Source: CBDHHC01 sp050633205
GTDB lineage: Bacteria; Pseudomonadota; Alphaproteobacteria; Rhizobiales; CBDHHC01
Direction of reading: 5' to 3'
NCBI GenBank assembly: GCA_050633205.1
Contig: JBOEGA010000026.1
Span: 15,535-79,534 of the forward strand
Length of the DNA stretch: 64,000 bases
This document shows positions 38,202 to 46,728 of this stretch, piece after piece. The first letter of the stretch is position 1. Every line of letters begins with the position of its first letter. The notes beneath the pieces are model-generated. The model searched no databases and was not told the DNA's origin. It saw only the letters and a program-made list of their open reading frames with translations. The position numbers and the translations under genes are program-made.

Positions 38202-40097
38202 GCAAGATGTCAGTACAGAAATGCGAGATGGAAAGTATATCCTCTAGTTGGGGGAGAGACTAAAACAGGAGATGCCTATTTATCGGTCAACCCTGCCAAC
38301 AATAATCAGTTTGTAGCTGAAATATGTGATACGACACCAGAAGAGCTTGATCTTGCGTTAAATGTTGCGCAGGACTGGTCAGGTACATTGCCAGAGAAAC
38401 GTGCTGCAATTCTTCAGAAGGCGGCAGATTTATTCGAAGAAAATGCGGGTTTATTATTTGCTACTCTAGCCAGAGAAGCAGGTAAAACTTTAAAGGATGC
38501 GGTCGCAGAAATTCGTGAAGCAGTCGATTTTCTTCGTTATTATGCAATAGAGCTGGAGAAACTTGATAATGCCAAAGAATGCGGTATCTTTGCCTGCATT
38601 TCACCATGGAACTTTCCTATTGCAATTTTTACAGGGCAGGTTGCAGCAGCCCTTGTTGCTGGAAATGGTGTTATAGCCAAGCCTGCAGAGCAAAGCCCGG
38701 TTAATGCTTTTCTGGCAGTCCAGCTTTTACATAAGGCTGGCGTACCTCGGGAGGTATTACAATTGCTACCGGGAAGCGGAGCTGTGGTCGGAGCACGGCT
38801 TATACGTGATAAACGTATTAAGGGAGTGTGTTTTACGGGGTCGACAGATACTGCACAAGCAATAAATCAATCAATGGCTGAACATCTGGATCCTTCGGCA
38901 CCTCTTATTGCTGAAACAGGTGGATTGAATGCAATGATTGTTGATTCAACTGCACTGCCTGAGCAAGCTGTACGGGATGTGATTTCATCGGCATTTCAAT
39001 CAGCAGGGCAACGTTGTTCAGCATTACGTGTTTTATATATTCAGGAAGATGTTGCAGCCGCATTTCTTGCCAAGTTGTATGGAGCTATGGATGAACTGAC
39101 TATTGGTGATCCGTGGGAGCTGTCTACAGATATCGGACCTGTTATCGATAATATTGCATGTGAGAATATTCGTAAACATATCGCTGTGGCATGGGATGAA
39201 GGACGAATTCTGAAGCAACTCAGTGTCCCAGGGAATGGTAATTTTATTGGGCCAACTGTTATCAGAGTGCAAGGTATTGCTGACCTTAAACGGGAAATTT
39301 TTGGGCCTGTACTTCATATAGCTACATTTGCCCCCCGCGATATTGAAAATATTATTCAGGATATTAACAACAGTGGATATGGTCTCACATTTGGCTTGCA
39401 TACCAGAATTGACGACCGGGTTGAAAAATTTACCTCTTCCCTGAAGATCGGCAATATTTATGTAAACCGCAATCAGATTGGAGCTATTGTTGGATCACAA
39501 CCTTTCGGTGGTGAGGGGCTTTCCGGAACAGGTCCAAAAGCTGGTGGGCCAAAATATCTCAAACGTTTTGTCAGAGAAGACAATACTGAAGCTGTCAACT
39601 TTATAGATAATCAGAAAATATCGGAAGCTCTTATTCAGAAATATCTGGATAGTATAGCTGTAACCAATATGGATTGTCTTGGCACGCTGGATCTGCCTGG
39701 ACCTACGGGAGAGTCTAACCGTCTGTTTTTCTATCCAAGAGGTACAATACTCTGCCTTGGCCCTTCTGTTAAAGATGTAAATAAACAGCAGGAGGTTGTT
39801 CATTCAATGGGTTGTCGGTCTATCGGGGTAACAACAGGAGCATTTGGAGAGCATATGTTTGATGGTTTTCTAGAGAGAAGTTCATTGACAAATCTCGAAA
39901 GTTTTTCCGGGGTTGTTGCATGGAGTACTTCTGAAGACTTGCGTGCTATCAGGGTGGCATTGTCAAAAAGATCCGGGCCTATAATTCCTCTTATTACTGA
40001 ACGAAATTTTGAACATCGCTGCATACTTGAACGTCATGTATGTGTTGATACAACCGCATCCGGAGGTAACGTTTCGTTACTTTCATCGACTAAGTAG
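38202..40097 (+). CDS. putA: P5C/glutamate-semialdehyde dehydrogenase part of PutA, after the in-frame stop
   Basis: The frame continues straight after the TGA. It encodes a complete aldehyde dehydrogenase domain: ISPWNFPIAIFTGQ, the FTGST cofactor loop, AETGGLNAMIVDST with the general-base Glu, and SAGQRCSALRVLY with the catalytic Cys. The C-terminal PutA tail (VDTTASGGNVSLLS) is intact, which argues the domain has been under selection until recently. The first in-frame initiation codon is TTG at 38388, inside the domain and without a ribosome-binding site. Confidence 0.8.
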   Translation, partial: ARCQYRNARWKVYPLVGGETKTGDAYLSVNPANNNQFVAEICDTTPEELDLALNVAQDWSGTLPEKRAAILQKAADLFEENAGLLFATLAREAGKTLKDAVAEIREAVDFLRYYAIELEKLDNAKECGIFACISPWNFPIAIFTGQVAAALVAGNGVIAKPAEQSPVNAFLAVQLLHKAGVPREVLQLLPGSGAVVGARLIRDKRIKGVCFTGSTDTAQAINQSMAEHLDPSAPLIAETGGLNAMIVDSTALPEQAVRDVISSAFQSAGQRCSALRVLYIQEDVAAAFLAKLYGAMDELTIGDPWELSTDIGPVIDNIACENIRKHIAVAWDEGRILKQLSVPGNGNFIGPTVIRVQGIADLKREIFGPVLHIATFAPRDIENIIQDINNSGYGLTFGLHTRIDDRVEKFTSSLKIGNIYVNRNQIGAIVGSQPFGGEGLSGTGPKAGGPKYLKRFVREDNTEAVNFIDNQKISEALIQKYLDSIAVTNMDCLGTLDLPGPTGESNRLFFYPRGTILCLGPSVKDVNKQQEVVHSMGCRSIGVTTGAFGEHMFDGFLERSSLTNLESFSGVVAWSTSEDLRAIRVALSKRSGPIIPLITERNFEHRCILERHVCVDTTASGGNVSLLSSTK

Positions 40098-40147
40098 TCT
40101 TTTCAATATAAAAAATTAGAAATGTGTCAAGTATATTTTGAAACACG

Positions 40148-40740
40148 AGGAAGATTGTATTTGTTGCTATTGGCCTAACTATAGCAATAACAGGTTTTGC
40201 AGTTAAGGGAGTTGCTGCAGCAGATCTGAAAATGGCCAGCCCCTGGAGTGGAGGGCCATGACTCGAGCGGGATGCAAAAGGTTTCGCAAAGCGCGCTAGG
40301 GAATTAACTGACAACCTTGTTAATATCACAGTATTTCTAGGTGGAACACTATATAGCCCTCTGAAAGTTACTAAAGCAGTCAGGAAATGTGTTGTACTGG
40401 CCGGGCATAATTATATGCCTTATGACAGGGGTATTGATAAAACGACTGTTCTATTTGGTGTTACCTCTTTCCCTTGTGCTGTACTGGGAACCGAGATTTT
40501 TTTTCATTCAAAGAAGAAAGTTGTGACACTGGACGAATTTAAGGGGTGAAGATCCGTACTTTCGGAGCCTGGGCGGAGGTTTATGGTTCACTGGAAATAG
40601 GCGCGATTGATGCTACCGAGTGCGGTAGCTCGGAGAGAGTTCTAGGGGCTGTTAATTGCTGACCTGCTACCCTTATTCAATGTTGTAACAAGGCTGGCAG
40701 TATGGCAGTGCAAGGAGACATGATCGTGCGTGCGTAGTTC
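40148..40740 (+). pseudogene. Remnant of a TRAP-transporter substrate-binding protein gene (DctP type)
   Basis: One frame from 40151 encodes a signal-like segment (VFVAIGLTIAITGFAVKG), then MASPWSGGP-stop-LERDAKGFA, ITVFLGGTLYSPLKVTKAV, AGHNYMPYDRGIDKTTVLFG and GTEIFFHSKKKVVTLDEFKG. These track DctP-family binding proteins. A TGA at 40259 replaces an expected Trp. A frameshift near 40547 moves the match to KIRTFGAWAEVYGSLEIGAIDATE. Segments are missing after VLFG and after VYGSL, so internal deletions have occurred as well. No transport membrane genes remain nearby. The gene is dead. Confidence 0.72.
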
Positions 40741-40744
40741 ATGA

Positions 40745-40760
40745 AAATACGTACGTATTT
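40745..40760. promoter_or_regulatory. TACGTA-type palindrome 1
   Basis: AAATACGTACGTATTT is a perfect 16-base palindrome, the longest of the TACGTA-centred sites found in intergenic regions of the secretion island. It lies about 420 bases upstream of the LamG-like gene. Confidence 0.5.
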
Positions 40761-40769
40761 GCGCAAGGT

Positions 40770-40779
40770 ACTACGTAGT
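40770..40779. promoter_or_regulatory. TACGTA-type palindrome 2
   Basis: ACTACGTAGT is a perfect ten-base palindrome nine bases after the previous one. The pair could bind two regulator dimers on adjacent helix turns. Confidence 0.5.
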
Positions 40780-41178
40780 TTATATTATTACTTATGCATC
40801 ATGTGGGTGGAGCAGGCCACATATATAAGCAAAATAGAAAAACACAAAAATAACATATACTAACCGAAATATGCAGGTTTCAGGTGATATTATAATTAAA
40901 AATATCCATTGCAACAATAATTGATGAGAACTTTTTGATTCTAATTTATCCATTTTTCCCGGATTTTGGCGGGGTTGATATTCGTTGGTTGGTTTTTTTT
41001 AATATATGAAAAAAAAACGCCTAAAAAGAACATAATCAAATAAAAAAATATAAGCTGTTAATCGGGGTAACCTCTTGATTAACAGAGCTAATTAAATTTG
41101 TGTGTAAAGCTGCTTTTTTAATGTGAGAACCGCAGAAAAGCTGGCTTTTTTGAAAAAAAATAATACGGGATAATTGTA

Positions 41179-43704
41179 ATGACAGGCATATCTAATATAT
41201 CACCCGATGCAAGACTAAGTATTACTGACATGGTATTTGATGGTTCGTTGCCTTCGGTTGTTATTCAGGGGCATAAAGCATCTTATGAGCTTTCTTCCGG
41301 TACAGTTGAAATGCTGGTAACACCGGATAGTATCAAAAATGGCTATCAAACATTGTTCTCAAAAGATTCTTCAGGTTTCGATAATGGTGGCCATCTTATG
41401 TTTACTATGGATGGGAGCGCTCTTACTATACGCCTGCAGGGCACTGAAGATCAGGTTACTTTGAATGCGCAAAATGTTTTTACAGCAGGAGGGCAGACCC
41501 ATATTGCCCTTACTTTTGGTGAGGACGGCCTTCACGTTTATGCAAACGGTATTGAGGTTGCTTCAGATGGAACATGGACGCAAGGAATTGAAAATAATAA
41601 AGAGCCCATCGTTCTTGGTGGGAACCAGTATCAAAGTGGAGACCTGGTAGCAGATAATATTCAGCACGTTTTTGATGGCACGATACACAGAGCAACCCTT
41701 ATTGAAGGACAGCTTACATCTGCACAAATTGAGAGTATTGCAGATGGTATGGCAGAGGGTGGACCAGTAGATCAGGGAAATGATATTCCCGTTGTTATAG
41801 AGAACCCTGTTGATACACCGGTTATCAACGATGGAGATGTAGCAGTTACTTCCATTCGTGGCAGTTTTGAGAATGGCAGCACGATTGTAATTGAGGGTGT
41901 TAACTTCGGTGATCTGGGGCCAAATGTTATTGTCTATGACAGCTTCGACAGCAATGTTGATAAAGAAGGCAATTCAGGTTCCTGGGTTACAGCTACCAAA
42001 GAACATTCAACCATTGACGGATACAGCGGAACAGGTGCTGTTGTCGCAAATGAAGATACGAGCCTGGTTGCAGGAGTAAAGGATGCTGATGGTGCATTGG
42101 GTCTTGAACAGTTTACTGAAGTCTTTATGGGGGTTGCTATCAAGGATACTAATGGGCGTCTTCCATCGGCGGAAGCACCTGGTGAGTATCCGACAGTGTC
42201 TTCATCAAAAGATATGTGGTTAATGATGGGGCACCGGGGAGACAATGCCAGATATTCAGCAGAACGGGGAACACCAAACGGCCATGATGTTTACCTTCCT
42301 GCGCACGCTGGTAACGGAAATTTTATAATTGCCGGCAATAACACCAAATCCAGCTGGTGGCTGGGGCAGGACTGGGATTATGATGGCTGGAACCATCAGA
42401 CTTTCTATGCGAAGCTTGATGAAAATGACCCATATGGAAATGTAGAGCAGGCCTATTTTCAGGCAGTCAATGAAAACGGGGTCAATACTTCCAATTACAG
42501 CGGTACATTGATGACAGCACTTGATGATGTGCCAGCTACATGGGACCGATTGAAATTTGGTGCATGGTATCGTGAGGATAATGGCCAGAGACTTATGGAT
42601 GATGCCTATGTTGCAACTGGCGAGGGCGCTCAGGCACGTATAGTTGTTACAAATAATGCCGTCTATGAGAAATCAACCTCGATTGCCTATCTGGTGCCAA
42701 CAGAGTGGAGCGATGGTAGCGTTACAGCCACTTTCTATGGAGCTCCGATGGACCTGAATGAGGCCTATATCCATGTATTTGATGCCGAAGGAAACAGGTC
42801 TGAGACTGGTGTTAAAGTCTCCGCAACAGAACCGGTAACGCCGGATGCACCAGTTGATATACTGGATAATGTGCAGGATATAGCTGACGATGACGTTGAT
42901 GATCAGGAGCGTAATACCCCTACTGAGGAAGGTAATAAGGTTCTGAATCTGGATCCGTCTGTTTTTGATGGTACACTGAAATCTGCCATTATTCTTGATC
43001 ATGACAGTGCATTTGAGCTATCAGCTGGGACGCTTGAGATGGAGATCACTCCGGACCGGATTGCATCTGGTTACCAGACATTATTTTCCAAGGATTCCGG
43101 CGGTTATGATGATGGTGGGCATTTGATGGTCTCCATGGATGGCAGCTCGCTTCTTATTCGCCTGCAGGGGCAGGACAATGAAGCAAGGGTCACCGTTCCT
43201 GAGGTCTTTGAGGCTGGAGAGTCGGTTAACCTTGTCATTACATTCGGAGAGAGTGGTTTGCATGTTTATGCTGATGGTGAGGAAATAGCCTCTGAGCCAT
43301 CATGGATACAAGGTATTGAGAATAATCAGGAACCTATTGTTATTGGAGCAAACCAGTATAAGAGTGGCGACCTTGTTGCAGACAATCTAATGCATTTCTT
43401 TGATGGCAAAATTGCTAATATTTCACTTTCTGAAGGGCAAAAGAGCGCCGGCCAGATTGCCGGGCATAAAGAGGTAAGTGTACAGAACCTTCTCGCTGCT
43501 ACAGACAATTTTGCATATGATATTAATGATGTTGTTATGGAAATTGCTGATGATACAGGGGGCGTAATAGAATCTTCTATTCAGCTTCTTCATAATAGTT
43601 CAGATGTTTCAATGACCTATTATCAGCAGGAAACTATAGAGGTCAGTTCGATGGATGATATGGCGCAGGGTACACTATTGAATGATGATATCTTTACTGG
43701 GTAG
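41179..43704 (+). CDS. Large cysteine-free protein with two LamG-like (concanavalin-fold) domains
   Basis: This 841-residue protein has no Sec signal peptide and no cysteine. Residues about 14-187 and 588-762 are two copies of a LamG-3-like jelly-roll domain sharing runs such as GYQTLFSKDS, LHVYA and YKSGDLVADN or YQSGDLVADN. Between them is a region of about 380 residues with a possible IPT/TIG start (STIVIEGVNFG) and a Trp/Tyr-rich beta part. The C-terminus ends NDDIFTG, similar in flavour to RTX-type tails. Lack of cysteine and signal suggests non-Sec export by type I or type III secretion. It is next to the T3SS genes, so it could be a substrate. Function (glycan binding, adhesion or effector) is unknown. 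Confidence 0.72.
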   Translation: MTGISNISPDARLSITDMVFDGSLPSVVIQGHKASYELSSGTVEMLVTPDSIKNGYQTLFSKDSSGFDNGGHLMFTMDGSALTIRLQGTEDQVTLNAQNVFTAGGQTHIALTFGEDGLHVYANGIEVASDGTWTQGIENNKEPIVLGGNQYQSGDLVADNIQHVFDGTIHRATLIEGQLTSAQIESIADGMAEGGPVDQGNDIPVVIENPVDTPVINDGDVAVTSIRGSFENGSTIVIEGVNFGDLGPNVIVYDSFDSNVDKEGNSGSWVTATKEHSTIDGYSGTGAVVANEDTSLVAGVKDADGALGLEQFTEVFMGVAIKDTNGRLPSAEAPGEYPTVSSSKDMWLMMGHRGDNARYSAERGTPNGHDVYLPAHAGNGNFIIAGNNTKSSWWLGQDWDYDGWNHQTFYAKLDENDPYGNVEQAYFQAVNENGVNTSNYSGTLMTALDDVPATWDRLKFGAWYREDNGQRLMDDAYVATGEGAQARIVVTNNAVYEKSTSIAYLVPTEWSDGSVTATFYGAPMDLNEAYIHVFDAEGNRSETGVKVSATEPVTPDAPVDILDNVQDIADDDVDDQERNTPTEEGNKVLNLDPSVFDGTLKSAIILDHDSAFELSAGTLEMEITPDRIASGYQTLFSKDSGGYDDGGHLMVSMDGSSLLIRLQGQDNEARVTVPEVFEAGESVNLVITFGESGLHVYADGEEIASEPSWIQGIENNQEPIVIGANQYKSGDLVADNLMHFFDGKIANISLSEGQKSAGQIAGHKEVSVQNLLAATDNFAYDINDVVMEIADDTGGVIESSIQLLHNSSDVSMTYYQQETIEVSSMDDMAQGTLLNDDIFTG
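41218..41742 (+). repeat. LamG-like domain, first copy
   Basis: This first copy is clearly homologous to the one at 42938-43468. Shared segments include TLFSKDS, GGHLM and GIENN.EPIV. An internal gene duplication is the simplest explanation. Confidence 0.75.
42938..43468 (+). repeat. LamG-like domain, second copy
   Basis: This second copy begins around VLNLDPSVFDGTLKSAI and ends near KSAGQIAGH. The copies are diverged at the DNA level but align without large gaps, so the duplication is old. Confidence 0.75.
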
Positions 43705-43723
43705 GGATATAAAAAATAAGACT

Positions 43724-43755
43724 ATCAGAGCCATGAAAAATATCATGGCTCTGAT
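43724..43755. terminator. Strong bidirectional terminator between the LamG-like gene and the sctD operon
   Basis: Perfect 13-base arms ATCAGAGCCATGA (43724-43736) and TCATGGCTCTGAT (43743-43755) flank an AAAATA loop between convergent genes. On the minus strand the tail is AGTCTTATTTTTTA. Confidence 0.88.
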
Positions 43756-43777
43756 GACCCGTACTGTTTTATTATTC

Positions 43778-44137
43778 TCAGGTTCCTATGGATTTACGAG
43801 GAAGGCCGGAGACACTTTTGAGAGCAATTCTAAAAGTTTGTTTTGCTTCTTTAAATAAGCCAGCTTTCATGGCAATTACACTTTTTAATAACAGTTCTTT
43901 TGTTGATAATCTGGTTTTATTGTTTTCCTCAAAGAACCTGAAAAATAATTCACTTTGAGCAGAGTTTCCGAGCCTGTGATATACATTAGCCAGCAGATAA
44001 CATGTGCGGGGAATATCTGGTGCTACATGGTATGAGAGGTGTAACAAAGGCAGTGCAGCAGATGGGCGGCCGCAACTGATCTGCATAACTGCCAAACTAT
44101 TCAAAAGCTGTATCTGTTTTGGTGATAGCTTCGCCAT
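43778..44137 (-). CDS. Small TPR-like protein, possible type III chaperone
   Basis: This 119-residue all-helical protein has tetratricopeptide-like helices: LNSLAVMQISCGRPSAALPLL, then CYLLANVYHRLGNSAQSELFF, then KSVIAMKAGLFKEAKQTFRIAL. It is the last gene of the sctD operon, two bases after the previous stop. Several systems encode a short TPR needle chaperone of the YscG/PscG kind near sctD, which makes a chaperone role plausible. Similarity is structural only, so the assignment is tentative. Confidence 0.6.
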   Translation of the reverse strand: MAKLSPKQIQLLNSLAVMQISCGRPSAALPLLHLSYHVAPDIPRTCYLLANVYHRLGNSAQSELFFRFFEENNKTRLSTKELLLKSVIAMKAGLFKEAKQTFRIALKSVSGLPRKSIGT

Positions 44138-44139
44138 TC

Positions 44140-44544
44140 TTAGTCACCAGATGCTGTGGTTTGTTTGAGGTATAAATACTCTCTTAATCTTACATGATCT
44201 TCCAACGCCCTGAGGCCCTGTTTTACTTCAAGGGATGAATCATGTTTTGCAAGGGTTTCCACGTCAGAATAAAGTTGGCTGATCTCAAATGTTGTCTGGT
44301 CTTTCATGACAGATTTAAGAGCTGTGATATCCTCGCTATCCATTTCCAGAACAGAAACATGCTCGACCTTTTTCTGAGGAATATTTTGAGCAATGACTTT
44401 CTTACTTGTTGCCGGAGAGGATTTAGAGCCTGATGATTTATCTTTTCTTTTTTGTCTTACCGCTTCAACAGTCTGTGGCAGGGCAACTTCGTCGTGTTTT
44501 ATTATAGCAGGAATTGTTTGTTTTTGATTGATTTTTTGTGACAT
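44140..44544 (-). CDS. Unrecognised T3SS-operon protein with basic N-terminus and helical C-terminus
   Basis: This 134-residue protein has a Lys/Ser/Gln-rich N-terminal half (residues 1-60) that looks disordered, and a charged helical C-terminal half (about 65-125, with EVKQGLRALEDHVRLREYLYL). I do not recognise a family. It is between sctD and the TPR-like gene in one transcription unit. A co-chaperone, stalk-associated protein or secreted protein are all possible. The ribosome-binding site GGGAAG precedes the ATG. Confidence 0.6.
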   Translation of the reverse strand: MSQKINQKQTIPAIIKHDEVALPQTVEAVRQKRKDKSSGSKSSPATSKKVIAQNIPQKKVEHVSVLEMDSEDITALKSVMKDQTTFEISQLYSDVETLAKHDSSLEVKQGLRALEDHVRLREYLYLKQTTASGD

Positions 44545-44559
44545 TACTTCGCTTCCCGG

Positions 44560-45561
44560 TTATTTAAACTGGACTAAAATCTTCTGATTGGCTTTCGAAA
44601 CAAGTATTCCTCTGTCATTTATAGATTCTATTTTCCAATCTTTATCAATTGTTTCACCAACAAATGCCCTGCGGTTATTCCCAAGAAGTGCATATTTTTG
44701 ATCACCCAAATTTACTAATTTTATTTCCGGTAGATTGTTTTGATCGGATAATTCGATAACCTGATTAAATAGTGGAGGGGGGCTTTCCTGAGTGTCATAC
44801 CATTGTAAAATCTTCCTCCATTTATGACTATGTGTCTGCTGGAGTTCTCCTGTGACTTTCAAGGTATTGTTTGTATCCGCTTTAATGCTGATATATGGGG
44901 TGAGACCGACTTCACGTACTTTATTGCGGAGGTCTAAAAGAAAAGTCTTCTTATCACTGTCTTGTTTTTCAGGTTTTGTTGCTATCGCAGTATTCGAGGT
45001 TACTTCATCGGTATCAGAGGAAAAAAGAATAATAGCTAACCCGATGAAGATTAGAGCAATTGCGGAGAGAAGTGCAAGCATATTTTTTGATAACGATAAT
45101 GAAGAGAGTGTTTCACCATCTAATTCAGGCAGCTTCGTGTCGTTTTCTGCTTTATTATTGTTGTAAACGTAGCCTCTGGCATCCATAATTTTCAGGCTTG
45201 TATTTGACAGGGTAATATCAATATCACTCTGCCTGGTAATCGTATTATTTATCTGGAGAGTTGTACCGGATACCTGTACATTTTCCTGAAGTGCATGAAC
45301 TGTTATGCTTACTCCAAGAAGACTTCGCGTTATATTTATGGCTATATGCTCATCAAATATATCATCGTCCAGAAGGATAACATCTGCTTGTGAACCAGAA
45401 CCAATTGTAAAACCCGTCAACTCAATAAAACGCTCAGATCCTGCCATTAATCCTGTTTCAAACTTCAGGATCAAACCTTCGCGGGTCTCTGTTAGGTAAG
45501 GTATCTCAGGTATCCTGGAGTTTTCCTGGGTAGTGTTGCTCAAAGTCCGGACTTTCTGCAA
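44560..45561 (-). CDS. sctD: T3SS inner-membrane ring protein SctD
   Basis: This 333-residue protein has an N-terminal FHA-like cytoplasmic domain (about 28-125, with FTIGSGSQADVILLDDDIF), one transmembrane helix (about 158-180, LLSAIALIFIGLAIILF) and a periplasmic part with ring-building domains. That bitopic layout is diagnostic of SctD (YscD/PrgH class). The listed start is TTG at 45561; no good ribosome-binding site is visible, so the first few residues are uncertain. A TACGTACGTA-type palindrome lies 68 bases upstream. SctD forms the outer of the two inner-membrane rings with SctJ. Confidence 0.82.
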   Translation of the reverse strand: MQKVRTLSNTTQENSRIPEIPYLTETREGLILKFETGLMAGSERFIELTGFTIGSGSQADVILLDDDIFDEHIAINITRSLLGVSITVHALQENVQVSGTTLQINNTITRQSDIDITLSNTSLKIMDARGYVYNNNKAENDTKLPELDGETLSSLSLSKNMLALLSAIALIFIGLAIILFSSDTDEVTSNTAIATKPEKQDSDKKTFLLDLRNKVREVGLTPYISIKADTNNTLKVTGELQQTHSHKWRKILQWYDTQESPPPLFNQVIELSDQNNLPEIKLVNLGDQKYALLGNNRRAFVGETIDKDWKIESINDRGILVSKANQKILVQFK

Positions 45562-45628
45562 AATACATTGAATATAATTCGGTTCTGTTATTTATATCAA
45601 TGACCGGAATTGAAAACATCAGTGGTGA

Positions 45629-45640
45629 GTACGTACGTAC
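45629..45640. promoter_or_regulatory. TACGTA-type palindrome 3 (sctD promoter)
   Basis: GTACGTACGTAC, a perfect 12-base palindrome, sits 68 bases upstream of the sctD start in the 114-base gap after sctU. Confidence 0.55.
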
Positions 45641-45675
45641 ATAAGAGAGGCATGAATGTTATATTTTTCCTATGT

Positions 45676-46728
45676 CTAGAGAGCTACACCGCTTTTAATC
45701 ATTGCTGTTGCAAGCATAGCATAATGTCTGGGAGGAATAGTAGAACCTACAGGCGTAGAGGATATTTTTTTTGCTAAAGTATCATCCTTATGTACGGGCA
45801 CTCCATCCTTACCCGCCTGCTCAAGTATTGTTCTTAGTTTTTCTCCTTTGGCAGAGGCCATAACAGATGGCCCCCGAGTTCCTTCAGGGTTATAATATAT
45901 AGCAATTGCACTTGCTTTACCCAATATAACAATAGAGGCCAACCGCTTCTGGCCAGGTTGCACAGGTTCATCTGAATTAAGTTCGTTCTGTAGCTGGTGT
46001 CTGGCAGATCTAATTTCCGGTGAACCAAACATATCCTTGTTTTCACGTTTTTTCTCTGAATCTCCCATCTTCTGCTCTTTAAGAAATAGGGCTTTTTGTA
46101 TAGGCATATCCATTAAAGCCACAATTATAAAAATAAGACAGGCAAGACTTAAAAACATAAATGTTAGTGAGGAGCTAATGTGTAAAAAGCAGTTCAAACC
46201 ACATAAGGGGCTGTTAATAATGTTTGGCAAACTGATCCACAGAATTGCTACCGCTCCGGATGCCAATAAAATAAGCCTGACAAGGGTTTGGCCGGTACCA
46301 ATCAGAGCCTTTTTGCCAAATATATTTTTAAAGCCCTCTGCAGGATTAAGTTTGTTCAATTGAGGTTTTATTGGTTCAAAGGAGATTGGTAATCCCTTAT
46401 TATAGATCAGATTTGATAAAATTACTGAAAATACAATTATCCCAAATACAGGAAGTATCAGTAATGCCAGTTCATTTATGATAGTTTGATAGATAAGCGG
46501 GAATCCATCCTCCCATTTGTTATTGGCTGCGTGGATGGCTGTATCAATCAAAATATTGATATGCTTTAGATAGTAGTTCCATGTCTGAGATATGAGCAGT
46601 ATTCCCGCGACTCCTGCAACTGAGGAATGAAGGTCCTGACTTTTGGCAATGCGGCCTTTTTCTCTCTCTTTGCGAAGTTTGGTATCCGAGGCGGTGTGTT
46701 TTTTTTCTTCTGATGAACCTCCACTCAT
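45676..46728 (-). CDS. sctU: T3SS export-apparatus switch protein SctU, lacking the NPTH motif
   Basis: This 350-residue protein has four transmembrane helices (about 30-210) and the cytoplasmic FlhB/YscU domain. The N-terminus (KKHTASDTKLRKEREKGRIAKSQDL) is typical. In all well-studied members the cytoplasmic domain is cut autocatalytically at NPTH. Here the matching segment reads IVILGKASAIAIYY, so GKAS stands where NPTH is expected, while the flanking fold is kept (GVPVHKDDTLAKKI near 310). The switch may therefore not be cleaved. It overlaps sctT by four bases and is the last gene of the long operon. Confidence 0.88.
   Translation of the reverse strand: MSGGSSEEKKHTASDTKLRKEREKGRIAKSQDLHSSVAGVAGILLISQTWNYYLKHINILIDTAIHAANNKWEDGFPLIYQTIINELALLILPVFGIIVFSVILSNLIYNKGLPISFEPIKPQLNKLNPAEGFKNIFGKKALIGTGQTLVRLILLASGAVAILWISLPNIINSPLCGLNCFLHISSSLTFMFLSLACLIFIIVALMDMPIQKALFLKEQKMGDSEKKRENKDMFGSPEIRSARHQLQNELNSDEPVQPGQKRLASIVILGKASAIAIYYNPEGTRGPSVMASAKGEKLRTILEQAGKDGVPVHKDDTLAKKISSTPVGSTIPPRHYAMLATAMIKSGVAL

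Larger units (their letters stand above)
36582..40097 (+). pseudogene. putA: putA interrupted by one in-frame TGA (proline dehydrogenase / P5C dehydrogenase)
   Basis: The two enzyme domains of bifunctional PutA are encoded in one reading frame. Codons 38202-38387 stay open and encode a plausible linker (ARWKVYPLVGGETKTGD) that joins them without insertion or deletion. The only defect is a TGA at 38199-38201, after LERID. No in-frame ATG or GTG follows before the aldehyde dehydrogenase domain, so independent restart is unlikely. A CGA-to-TGA transition, a sequencing error or stop-codon readthrough would each explain it. PutA oxidises proline to glutamate through pyrroline-5-carboxylate. Confidence 0.75.
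40741..41178. other. AT-rich gene-free stretch upstream of the LamG-like gene
   Basis: No coding frame is convincing here. The stretch begins with two perfect TACGTA-type palindromes, then becomes very AT-rich with long A and T tracts (around 40981-41160). It probably holds the promoter and a long leader of the gene at 41179. Confidence 0.45.

Noticed and set aside
40148..40740. Intact small genes in the putA-LamG gap
   Set aside because: The frame is protein-like but interrupted by a stop and a frameshift, and matches only parts of a TRAP binding protein, so it is a remnant.
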